A stretch of 18,596 nt of DNA from Actinomycetes bacterium (GTDB lineage: Bacteria; Actinomycetota; Acidimicrobiia; Acidimicrobiales; SZUA-35). The DNA lies in assembly GCA_024227975.1 (NCBI GenBank), contig JAAETV010000393.1, positions 1-18,596 of the forward strand. Direction: 5' to 3'. The translations under genes and the position numbers were made by a program. The number at the start of each line of letters is the position of its first letter. The stretch's first letter is position 1. Positions 1 to 7,225 of the stretch are shown one piece after another. The notes under the pieces were generated by a model. That model ran no database searches. It was not told the origin of the DNA and saw nothing but the letters and a program-made list of their open reading frames with translations.

Positions 1-460
1 ACGGCTCCCAGAGTCGGTGCTGGTATGGGATCCGGTCGGAGACGGTGTCGGGGTCGGAGTGGCCGAGCTCCTGGCCAAGACGGGACGGACCGTCACCCTC
101 TGCACCCCGGACCCCATTGCCGGGACCCTGCTCGCCCTGTCCGGTGATCTGGCCGGGGCCAACGTCCGACTCCAACAAGCCGGGGTCGCCATCGAGCGCC
201 GCCAACGTCTCGTCTCCGTCGGTGCATCCTCGGTGATCACGATCCACACCTTCACCTCGACGCAGACAGAGATCGGGGTCGAAGCTGTCATCGACTGCAG
301 CTCCCGCCTCCCCGACGACAGCCTGAGCATCGACCCCGCGACCCGACCGAACGTGATCCGGATCGGGGATGGGGTGGCAGCCCGAACCGTGGCCGAAGCC
401 ATACGTGAGGGTCGGGCGGCCGCTCAGGATCTCGACCGTGCCCTGGTGGTGAACCCTTGA
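1..460 (+). CDS. C-terminal part of a FadH/OYE-family flavin oxidoreductase (5' end outside the window)
   Basis: The reading frame is open from base 2 to the TGA at 458-460, so about 152 residues of a longer protein are visible. They form the end of the second nucleotide-binding half of a FadH/2,4-dienoyl-CoA-reductase-type protein. A Gly-rich stretch, GVGVGVAELLA, follows a strand VLVWDP at the window edge. Near the end come RIGDGVAARTVAEAIREG, the usual FAD-binding closing segment (GDxxxxRTVxEAxxxG), and a short tail. The TIM-barrel FMN domain and the 4Fe-4S cysteines must lie upstream. The next gene encodes a full-length paralogue, and the two overlap by 4 bases, so they are probably translationally coupled. 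Mycofactocin loci often carry two such OYE-like genes, which fits mftE at the far end of this window. Substrate unknown. Confidence 0.8.
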   Translation, partial: RLPESVLVWDPVGDGVGVGVAELLAKTGRTVTLCTPDPIAGTLLALSGDLAGANVRLQQAGVAIERRQRLVSVGASSVITIHTFTSTQTEIGVEAVIDCSSRLPDDSLSIDPATRPNVIRIGDGVAARTVAEAIREGRAAAQDLDRALVVNP

Positions 461-2517
461 GTGCCAGCGGCCGCTACCGGTACCTGTTCACTCCGACCAC
501 GATCGGCTCGATCACGGTGAAGAACCGGATCGTGTTCAGCGCCCACCTGACGAACTACGCCACCCAGGACGGCAAGCCGTCCCCCCAACATGTCGCCTAC
601 TACGAGGCCCGAGCGGCCGGTGGGGCCGGGCTGATCATCACCGAAGAGCATTCGGTCCACCCCACCGACTGGCCATACGAGAAGATGATCCATGCCTTCC
701 ACCCTGATGTCGTCGATGGCTACCGGCAGATCACCGATGCTGTTCACGCCTACGGCACCCCGATCCTGGCCCAGATCAACCACAACGGGGGCCAGGCCTC
801 GTCGATGTACACCCGGCTCCCGATCTGGGCCCCATCAGCGGTTCCCGACCCACTGTTCAGGGAGATGCCGAAGGCTGTTGAGCGACATGAGATCAATGAG
901 ATCGTCGAGTCATACGCCACCGTGGCCGCCCGCTGTATCGATGGTGGTTTCGATGGGATCGAGCTCCAGTGCTCCCACAGCTCGATCGTGCGGGGATTCC
1001 TGTCACCAGCAACCAACCAGCGCCGCGACCACTATGGAGGCAGTCCCGACAACCGGGCTCGCCTCCTACACGACATCGTGGCCGCGGTGCGGGCGCGGAT
1101 CGGACCGGATCCCGTGCTCGGGGTACGACTCTGCGGCGACGAGCTGATCGATGGCGGCACCACCATCGACGATGCGATCACGCTGGCGGTCCAGATCGAG
1201 CAGCGGGGAGGTGTCGACTACCTCAACACCTCGATCGGGGTGGCGACGGCCTCGCTGTTCATGATCGAAGCCTCCATGCACATCCCTCCCAACTACGCCA
1301 TGTTCATCCCGTCCGCAATCCGGGCCGAGGTCTCACTTCCCGTGATCGGGGTTGGGCGCTTCAAGGACCCCCTCCAGGCCGACCGGGCCCTGGCCGAGGG
1401 CCACGCCGATCTGATCGGGGTGGTGCGGGGCCAGATCGCCGATCCCGACTTCGCCGCCAAGGCCAGAGCCGGCTCGGCCGAGACGATCCGCTTGTGTCTG
1501 TCCTGCAACCAGGAGTGCGTCGGCCGGATGGGCCTCAACCGCTGGCTCGGCTGCATCGAGAACCCCCACGCGGGCCGGGAGTCGACCATTGGTCCCCCAC
1601 CCCGCCAAGGGACCAGCATCCCAGCCACACCAGCCGGACCGCAACGCCGGACCGGTCAGGTGGTGGTGGTCGGTGGTGGCCCCGCTGGTCTTCAGGCCGC
1701 CGCTTCGGTGGCCGATCGGGGCCACAATGTCTGCTTGCTCGAAGCCTCAGATCATCTTGGGGGCCAGATCGCGCTGGCCGCAACAGTGCCAAACCGGGCT
1801 GAGATCGGTGACCTGGTGAGGAACCTGGTCGGTGAGGTGACGAGAGCAGACGTCGACATCCGCCTGGATACCAGGGCTTCGATCGACGTTGTCGAGATGC
1901 TGGCTCCCGATGCGGTCGTCATCGCCACCGGGTCAACCCCGAGTCGGCCCTGGTGGGCCCCGCCCTCCGACGACGGAGGAGCGAACATCGTCGACGTGGT
2001 CGAGGTACTGAGGGGCCAGGCCGAGCCCCGGGGATCGGTAGTGGTCATCGACGATGTCGGCTTCCACCAGGCGACCTCGGTTGCTGAGCTATTGGCTGAC
2101 CGAGGCTGCCAGGTCGAGATCATCACCAAGGCCATGGTCGTCGGCCAAGACCTGGGCGTGACCTTGGACATGGAGACGTTCTGGTACCGGGCATCGGCCA
2201 AGGGCATCACCCAGACCACTGACCTGGTTCCCATGGGCTACCAAGACGGGGAGCTGGACCTGCTCCATCATCCGACCGGAACCAACAGGACCCGCTCCCC
2301 CGACTGGATCGTTATGGCCACCAACCCGCGCCCAGCCGATGGTTTGTACTTCGAGCTCAAGGAAGTGGCTACGTCGATGCCGCGCCTCCTACGCCGTATC
2401 GGCGATTGTGTTGCCCCCCGCCGGGCCCACGCCGCCGTGATCGACGGCCGTCGGGTTGGAGCCGAGATCGATGAGTGGCTCCAGTCTCGAACGAGCCCGA
2501 TTCGAGCCAGACCATGA
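457..2517 (+). CDS. Mycofactocin-associated FadH/OYE-family oxidoreductase (FMN, 4Fe-4S, FAD)
   Basis: The 686-residue protein has FadH/trimethylamine-dehydrogenase architecture. Residues 8-340 are an OYE-type TIM barrel (LFTPTTIGS near the start, QINHNGGQ at 106-113, FLSPATNQRRDHYGG at 181-195, VIGVGRF at 296-302). Next are 4Fe-4S cysteines C347, C350, C354 and C366 (C-x2-C-x3-C-x11-C), a Pro-rich linker, and a Rossmann domain (VVVVGGGPAGLQAAA from 402) ending in RIGDCVAPRRAHAAVIDG. Known relatives are NAD(P)H- or ETF-linked redox enzymes; the substrate here is unknown. Family placement as a mycofactocin-system OYE rests on context: mftE, ETF genes and the tandem paralogue. The OYE proton-donor Tyr position (SYL or GYL in relatives) reads Ser176 here, in HSSIVRGFL. 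The start is TTG at 457, overlapping the previous TGA; no other in-frame start precedes the barrel. The ATGA at 2514-2517 couples it to the ETF alpha gene. Confidence 0.85.
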   Translation: MSASGRYRYLFTPTTIGSITVKNRIVFSAHLTNYATQDGKPSPQHVAYYEARAAGGAGLIITEEHSVHPTDWPYEKMIHAFHPDVVDGYRQITDAVHAYGTPILAQINHNGGQASSMYTRLPIWAPSAVPDPLFREMPKAVERHEINEIVESYATVAARCIDGGFDGIELQCSHSSIVRGFLSPATNQRRDHYGGSPDNRARLLHDIVAAVRARIGPDPVLGVRLCGDELIDGGTTIDDAITLAVQIEQRGGVDYLNTSIGVATASLFMIEASMHIPPNYAMFIPSAIRAEVSLPVIGVGRFKDPLQADRALAEGHADLIGVVRGQIADPDFAAKARAGSAETIRLCLSCNQECVGRMGLNRWLGCIENPHAGRESTIGPPPRQGTSIPATPAGPQRRTGQVVVVGGGPAGLQAAASVADRGHNVCLLEASDHLGGQIALAATVPNRAEIGDLVRNLVGEVTRADVDIRLDTRASIDVVEMLAPDAVVIATGSTPSRPWWAPPSDDGGANIVDVVEVLRGQAEPRGSVVVIDDVGFHQATSVAELLADRGCQVEIITKAMVVGQDLGVTLDMETFWYRASAKGITQTTDLVPMGYQDGELDLLHHPTGTNRTRSPDWIVMATNPRPADGLYFELKEVATSMPRLLRRIGDCVAPRRAHAAVIDGRRVGAEIDEWLQSRTSPIRARP

Positions 2518-3482
2518 CCTCTCCCAGATTCGATCCGGGCTCGGCCCTGGCCCTGGTACCGATCCGCTCCGGCCTGCTGCCGGTAGGGGGAGCCGAGACC
2601 GTGGCCGAGGCATCTGGACGGGCCTGGCTCGTCGGCACCGATCCCGCCGTCGTCACCCCTGAGCTGGCTGGGATCGCGACCGATGTCCTCGCTATCGACT
2701 TGGGGGCCTTCCAGCCCAGCCATTGGGCCCAACTGCTGGCCAGCCGGGGGGTGCCCGATTGCCACCTCCTCCTCCCCCATTGTCCCGACGGGCGTGATCT
2801 TGCCCCCCATCTGGCCGCCGCCCTGGGCCGGACCCTGCTCTCCGCCGTGACGGAACTGGAGGCGACCACGGCCGTAGTGGTCCGACACGGAGGAGCGATG
2901 ATGGAGACCGTCTCCTTCGATCAACCGGTTGTCGCCACCTTCCAGATCGGAGCCAGGACCCCACCCCACCCCGATGAATCTCTGGCTATGAGCGTCGAGC
3001 GATGGCAACCGCCTTCCGAGAGCGCTTCGGACCCCACCCGGGCCGGGGTGACCCTCATCGAGGAGCTAGCGGCCGACCCTGCAACCATCGATCTGGCCGA
3101 AGCGACCCGTATCGTCGGGATCGGGGCCGGTATCGGCAGTGTCGAGGCCGTGGCTGATGTCGAAGCGATCGCCGGCTCCCTGGCCGCCTCGGTTGGGGCC
3201 ACCAGGGTGGTCACCGACTGGGGCTGGATCGACCCTGAGCGCCAGATCGGCACCACCGGGGTCACCGTCGACCCCGACCTCTACCTGGCGGTTGGTATTT
3301 CGGGTGCTGTCCAACACACAGCCGGCCTCGGCCATCCTGAGCATGTCATCGTGGTCAACACCGACGGATCGTGCCCCATGATGGACCTGGCCGATTTGGC
3401 TCTGATCTGCGACGGGCCGGAGTTCCTGGCCGAGCTAAGGGCCCGATTGGACGAGCTCAGCCGTAGATCCGAGATGCTCTGA
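2514..3482 (+). CDS. etfA: Electron transfer flavoprotein alpha subunit (FixB-like), mycofactocin-associated type
   Basis: 322 residues. ETF alpha pairs with ETF beta and carries the FAD that shuttles electrons from flavin dehydrogenases to a quinone reductase. The C-terminal FAD domain is clear: ATRVVTD (R231), QIGTTG at 244-249, GISGAVQHTAG at 261-271 and VVNTD at 280-284. These match the SR, QxGxTG, GISGAxQHxAG and NxD elements of ETF alpha and FixB. The N-terminal half (1-190) is diverged but keeps the expected alternating alpha/beta pattern. ATG 2514 is chosen because it overlaps the stop of the preceding OYE gene (ATGA), and the 13 codons upstream lie inside that gene. Its partner beta subunit is about 13.5 kb away at 17003, which is unusual because etfA and etfB are normally adjacent. 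The 3' end overlaps the convergent fixC by 26 bases. Confidence 0.88.
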   Translation: MTSPRFDPGSALALVPIRSGLLPVGGAETVAEASGRAWLVGTDPAVVTPELAGIATDVLAIDLGAFQPSHWAQLLASRGVPDCHLLLPHCPDGRDLAPHLAAALGRTLLSAVTELEATTAVVVRHGGAMMETVSFDQPVVATFQIGARTPPHPDESLAMSVERWQPPSESASDPTRAGVTLIEELAADPATIDLAEATRIVGIGAGIGSVEAVADVEAIAGSLAASVGATRVVTDWGWIDPERQIGTTGVTVDPDLYLAVGISGAVQHTAGLGHPEHVIVVNTDGSCPMMDLADLALICDGPEFLAELRARLDELSRRSEML

Positions 3483-4767
3483 GCCCATCACGAACCAGGT
3501 CTCGGAGGCGAACTCCCTGACCCTTGGCCGCGCTGCGAACCAGGGCCGCCATCCCTCGCTTCGGCTCCGGATTGGTGACGGTGAAGACAGCCTCAGCCAG
3601 ATCACAGAACAGGTTCGGATACTGGTGCTGGACCCGGTCCGAGAGCACGAACCCCGGCGCCTTTCGTAGCTTGCGGTGATCGCGGAGGACGAACTCCTCC
3701 TCCAACCGGGTGGGATACGAGGCCAGTACCTCGGCTGAGCAGTCGTCCTTGTTCAGGGCGTCAAGGGCCACCGAGGCCGCTGTCGCCCCCGACCCGATGG
3801 CGAAGTTGACCCCTTCGAGCCATACCCCGGCAGCCAGGCACATCCCGCCCGCATCGCCCGCTACCAGCAAGCCATCGGTGAACAGTACCGGCATCGCGTC
3901 GTAGCCACCTTCGGGTATCAGGTGGGCCGAGTACTCCTTGATCTCGCCCCCCTCGACCAGGGGGGCAATGGCCGGATGGGCCTTGAGGTTGGCGATCAGC
4001 TCCTCAGGCCTGGCGGTTTGAGCCCCGAGGCCGCTCAGCGACAACACGACCCCAACGGCCACCGAGTCGAGATTGGTGTATAGGAATCCACCACCGGCCA
4101 CGGCACCGGTTCCGCCCAGGATCTCGATGTCGACCCCCTCACGGCCCCTGACTCCGAAGCGCTGGTCGATGACATCCTTGGGAATGGCCAACGTCTCCTT
4201 CGCCCCCAAGGTGAAGTGTTCGGTTCCCAGATGATGGTGGTGGAGACCAGCCTCCTTGGCTAGGAAGGAGTTGACTCCGTCACAGGCCAGGACGATCGGC
4301 GCTCGGAGATCTCCGTCGGGGCGGTCGGTCTGGACTCCCACGACGGTCCCACTGTCGGTCAGGAGGCCGGTTGCTGTCGTCGAGCACAGCAGTACGGCGC
4401 CAGCCTCCACGGCCTTGTCGGCCAGCCAGGCGTCGAAATCGGGGCGGTAGGCGGTTGCCCCGTTATAGGGCTCAGTCCCCCAAGTCGTGGTCCGGTAGTC
4501 GATGGTGAGGGCCTGGGTGTCGGTCATCATCATCGTCGATCGACGGGTAACCCAGCGCTGAACGGGGGCCTCGTCATACCAGCCGGGGATTAGGGAATCG
4601 AGTATCCGGCCGTAGATCACGCCCCCGTACATATTCTTCGATCCGGGGAACGGGCCTCGTTCGAGAAGTACAACCTGTTTGCCGGCCCTGGCCAAGAGCA
4701 AGGCGGCCGTGGCGCCGGCTGGGCCGGCACCAACCACGACCGCATCAACATCGAAGCTCCCACTCAC
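3457..4767 (-). CDS. fixC: FixC-like ETF:quinone oxidoreductase (FAD-dependent)
   Basis: 436 residues, the usual FixC length. The N-terminal FAD Rossmann motif reads VVVGAGPAGATAALLLA (10-26) and ends in the LLERG acidic-strand segment. The FixC signature GSKNMYGGVIYGR (42-54) follows, then YRPDFDAWLA, and the second FAD motif LVAGDAGGMCLAAGVWLEG at 301-319. It lacks the C-terminal 4Fe-4S domain of mitochondrial-type ETF-QO, as expected for FixC, whose iron-sulfur partner is the separate FixX (here at 16693). Known FixC/ETF-QO proteins pass electrons from ETF to quinone at the membrane. The start is GTG at 4767. The gene begins 30 bases after egtD on the same strand, so it is probably read from the egtB-egtD transcript, and it converges on the etfA-like gene with a 26-base overlap. 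Coupling to the ETF genes is inferred from their co-location. Confidence 0.87.
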   Translation of the reverse strand: MSGSFDVDAVVVGAGPAGATAALLLARAGKQVVLLERGPFPGSKNMYGGVIYGRILDSLIPGWYDEAPVQRWVTRRSTMMMTDTQALTIDYRTTTWGTEPYNGATAYRPDFDAWLADKAVEAGAVLLCSTTATGLLTDSGTVVGVQTDRPDGDLRAPIVLACDGVNSFLAKEAGLHHHHLGTEHFTLGAKETLAIPKDVIDQRFGVRGREGVDIEILGGTGAVAGGGFLYTNLDSVAVGVVLSLSGLGAQTARPEELIANLKAHPAIAPLVEGGEIKEYSAHLIPEGGYDAMPVLFTDGLLVAGDAGGMCLAAGVWLEGVNFAIGSGATAASVALDALNKDDCSAEVLASYPTRLEEEFVLRDHRKLRKAPGFVLSDRVQHQYPNLFCDLAEAVFTVTNPEPKRGMAALVRSAAKGQGVRLRDLVRDGLRASRIYG

Positions 4768-4797
4768 CCCTTCGAGGGTAGGAGGCAGGGCAAGGCC

Positions 4798-5778
4798 TCA
4801 GACGCGCCGGGCCAGGGCCATGCCAAAATCACCATTGTCATCGGTCCAGAACTGGTTCAGCATCAATCCCGCCTCTTCCAGCTCAACGGCCAGCCGGCCG
4901 GGACGGAACTTGGTCGATATCTCGACCCGTAGCTCCTCCCCCTCCCCCAGGTCGACATCGAGATCGAGCCCATCGATCCTGACCCGCTGGGGCATAGTTG
5001 CCCTGAGGCGCATATCAACCCTCTCCTCGGACCCGTCCCACATTGGGGAGAAGTCGAAGGCATCGAGATCGAAGTCGGCATCGAGACTGCGGTTGAGCAC
5101 GGTCAACACATTCTTGATGAAGCGGCCCGTAAGCCCCGCCTTGTCGTTGTAGGCATCGAGGATGCGTCCGATCGGCTTGACCAGATCAACCCCAAGCAAG
5201 AGCCATTCCCCTGGTTCGAGATTGTCGGCCAGTGCCCCCAGGAAGGCGTGACGCTCCTCGACGTAGAAGTTGCCGACAGTGCTGCCGAGGAAGGCAACGA
5301 GGCGACAGTCCCCTTCGGGCAGGTGACCGAGATGGCGGGTGAAGTCGCCGACCAGGGCGTGAACCTCGAGCCCAGGATAGAGGGTGGCCAACATGTTGGC
5401 CGCGTCGAGCAAGGTGGCTTCGCTGACATCGAGGGGTACGAAGCGTCGCAGTTGGCCGGTTCGATGGAAGGCATCGAGCAGGGTCCTGGTCTTGTTGCTG
5501 GTGCCAGAGCCGAGCTCGATCAAGGTGTCCGCCCCGGTGATGGTGGCGATCTCGTCGGCTCGGGCCTTTAGTAGCGACCGCTCGGCCTCGGTTGGGTAGT
5601 ACTCATCGAGCCGGGTGATCTCTTCGAACAGGTCGCTTCCGACTTCGTCGTAGAGCCACTTCGGGGGCAGGACGAGGGGCCGGTTGGTGAAGGCGCGGCG
5701 GATGTCCTCGCGCATCTCGCCCTCGGCCCAGTCGATTGGCAGGCGGACGTCGACTACGACCGCAGGATGATCGGACAC
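4798..5778 (-). CDS. egtD: L-histidine N-alpha-methyltransferase (ergothioneine biosynthesis)
   Basis: 326 residues, close to the 321 of the mycobacterial enzyme. EgtD adds three methyl groups from S-adenosylmethionine to the alpha-amino group of histidine, giving hercynine, in the cytoplasm. Visible signatures are PPKWLYDEVGSDLFEEIT (38-55), DEYYPTEAE around Y60-Y61, the SAM-binding LIELGSGTSNKT (86-97), FLGSTVGNF, and VEISTKF near the C-terminus. In the last motif the Glu and Ser match the residues known to hold the histidine amine in the mycobacterial enzyme. The start is GTG at 5778, 9 bases after the egtB stop. A GAGG ribosome-binding sequence (5789-5786, reverse strand) overlaps that stop codon, so translation of egtD is probably coupled to egtB. 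No SAM-binding motif is missing. Confidence 0.95.
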   Translation of the reverse strand: MSDHPAVVVDVRLPIDWAEGEMREDIRRAFTNRPLVLPPKWLYDEVGSDLFEEITRLDEYYPTEAERSLLKARADEIATITGADTLIELGSGTSNKTRTLLDAFHRTGQLRRFVPLDVSEATLLDAANMLATLYPGLEVHALVGDFTRHLGHLPEGDCRLVAFLGSTVGNFYVEERHAFLGALADNLEPGEWLLLGVDLVKPIGRILDAYNDKAGLTGRFIKNVLTVLNRSLDADFDLDAFDFSPMWDGSEERVDMRLRATMPQRVRIDGLDLDVDLGEGEELRVEISTKFRPGRLAVELEEAGLMLNQFWTDDNGDFGMALARRV

Positions 5779-5787
5779 AGCTGGACC

Positions 5788-7110
5788 TCAGTCTCGGGCC
5801 AGGCGGACACCGGAGAGATGCCAGCGGGTGTGGGGATGGAAGAAATTGCGGTAGCTGGCTCGGATGTGACCGGGAGGGGTCAGGACCGACCCGCCACGCG
5901 TCACCATGGTGTTGATCATGAACTTGCCGTTGTACTCCCCAACCGCACCCTCGGGGACTTGGTAGCCGGGGTAGGGCCGGTATGGGGATCCCGTCCACTC
6001 CCAACAATCACCGAAGAGCTGTCGAAGCTGCCCTGTCGGCGGTCCGGCACCAAGCGGGTGCAGGGCGCTGGCCTCGACGGTGGAGGGCCCGGAGGGGTCA
6101 TTGTCGGCCAGGAAACCCCCAGGCTGACCTGGATTCTGGATCGCCGCCTGCTCCCATTCGAACTCTGTCGGGAGACGGGCGCCGGCCCATCTGGCGAAGG
6201 CATCGGCCTCGTAGAACGAGACATGACAGACCGGCTCGTTCGGATCCACTGGACGGGTCCCGGTGAGGGCGTGGACCTGCCACTGGCCTTTGTCGCCAGC
6301 GGTCCAGTAGAGGGGAGCCTGCCACTCCTCACTCAGCCGGGTGTACCAGCCGTCCGACAACCACAGCTGGGGGTCTTCGTAGCCCCCGTCGGCCATGAAC
6401 TCCAACCACTCCCCACTGGTGATGAGGCGGTCGGCTAGCTGGTGGGGGTTGACGAGGGCTTGATGCCAGGGACCCTCGTTGTCGAAGTGGAACGATGAGC
6501 CCCCGTCCGAGACTGGGTCGAAGCCGACGTCGATGGTGCCGCCGGGCTGGCGCAGCCAACCAATGGGTCCGGGGTCACCAACGGGTTGGTGGCGACGAGG
6601 GGCGTATGCGGTGTCGAAGAGGTTGTTGGCCAACATGTTCTTGATGTCCATCAGGAGCAGCTCTTGATGCTGCTGCTCGTGGTGAATACCCAGCTCGACG
6701 AGGGGCCTGAGCGTGTCTGGGTCAGGACCATCGCCAGATTCGAGGAACTCGACCATGGCCTGATCGACGGCTTGCCGGTACTCTCCGATGCGGGCCGAAC
6801 CTGGCCGACTCACCATCCCCCGCCGTGGTCGAGGATAGCGATCACCGATTGCCTCGTAGTAGCTGTTGAACAGGTAGTTGAAGTGCTCGTCGAACGGCTG
6901 GTAGTCAGAGGCCAGGGGGCCGAGAATGAAGGCTTCGAAGAGCCAGGTGGTGTGGGCCCGGTGCCATTTGGTTGGACTGGCGTCTGGCATCGATTGGATA
7001 CTCTGATCGGCCTCGGAAAGAGGCGCAGCCAGAGCTTCGGTGAAGCTGCGGGTCGTCATGAGGACGGGAATGAGCGCGCCAAAGGTGGTCCTGGGCTCAA
7101 GATTGGTCAT
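5788..7110 (-). CDS. egtB: Hercynine oxygenase (ergothioneine sulfoxide synthase), probably EgtB type II
   Basis: 440 residues from the ATG at 7110. EgtB is a non-haem iron enzyme that uses oxygen to join the sulfur of cysteine or gamma-glutamylcysteine to hercynine. The N-terminal DinB-like domain holds the likely iron ligands H53 (WHRAHTTW) and H144/H148 (HHEQQHQE). The C-terminal FGE-sulfatase-like domain ends with CWEWTGSPY and the MVTRGGSV/RASYRNFF segments. Y84-Y85 fall exactly where the active-site tyrosine pair of the Chloracidobacterium thermophilum enzyme would be if its recalled iron-ligand numbering (62, 153, 157) is shifted by 9. That suggests the type II group rather than the mycobacterial one. 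No egtA, egtC or egtE lies beside it. The start is uncertain: a frame extends to 7188, and neither ATG 7110 nor ATG 7059 has a clear ribosome-binding site. Confidence 0.93.
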   Translation of the reverse strand: MTNLEPRTTFGALIPVLMTTRSFTEALAAPLSEADQSIQSMPDASPTKWHRAHTTWLFEAFILGPLASDYQPFDEHFNYLFNSYYEAIGDRYPRPRRGMVSRPGSARIGEYRQAVDQAMVEFLESGDGPDPDTLRPLVELGIHHEQQHQELLLMDIKNMLANNLFDTAYAPRRHQPVGDPGPIGWLRQPGGTIDVGFDPVSDGGSSFHFDNEGPWHQALVNPHQLADRLITSGEWLEFMADGGYEDPQLWLSDGWYTRLSEEWQAPLYWTAGDKGQWQVHALTGTRPVDPNEPVCHVSFYEADAFARWAGARLPTEFEWEQAAIQNPGQPGGFLADNDPSGPSTVEASALHPLGAGPPTGQLRQLFGDCWEWTGSPYRPYPGYQVPEGAVGEYNGKFMINTMVTRGGSVLTPPGHIRASYRNFFHPHTRWHLSGVRLARD

Positions 7111-7225
7111 GGGTGCGGGAACGCCATGGGTCTCTCGATTGTTCCGAGTGGGACCGATTTCACACTGACACCGGACGCTCAGGCCCACCAGCCGAACCCA
7201 GCCGCACTTGGTCGGACAGATTCGC

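Noticed and set aside
969..1802. Second forward frame (277 codons) inside the FadH/OYE gene
   Set aside because: Out-of-frame shadow, very rich in Arg and Gly; the main frame has the barrel and FeS motifs.
7111..7225. Promoter or terminator between glgB and egtB
   Set aside because: No convincing -10/-35 pair or stable hairpin was found by eye in these 115 bases. Whether egtB is read from glgB or from its own promoter is undecided.
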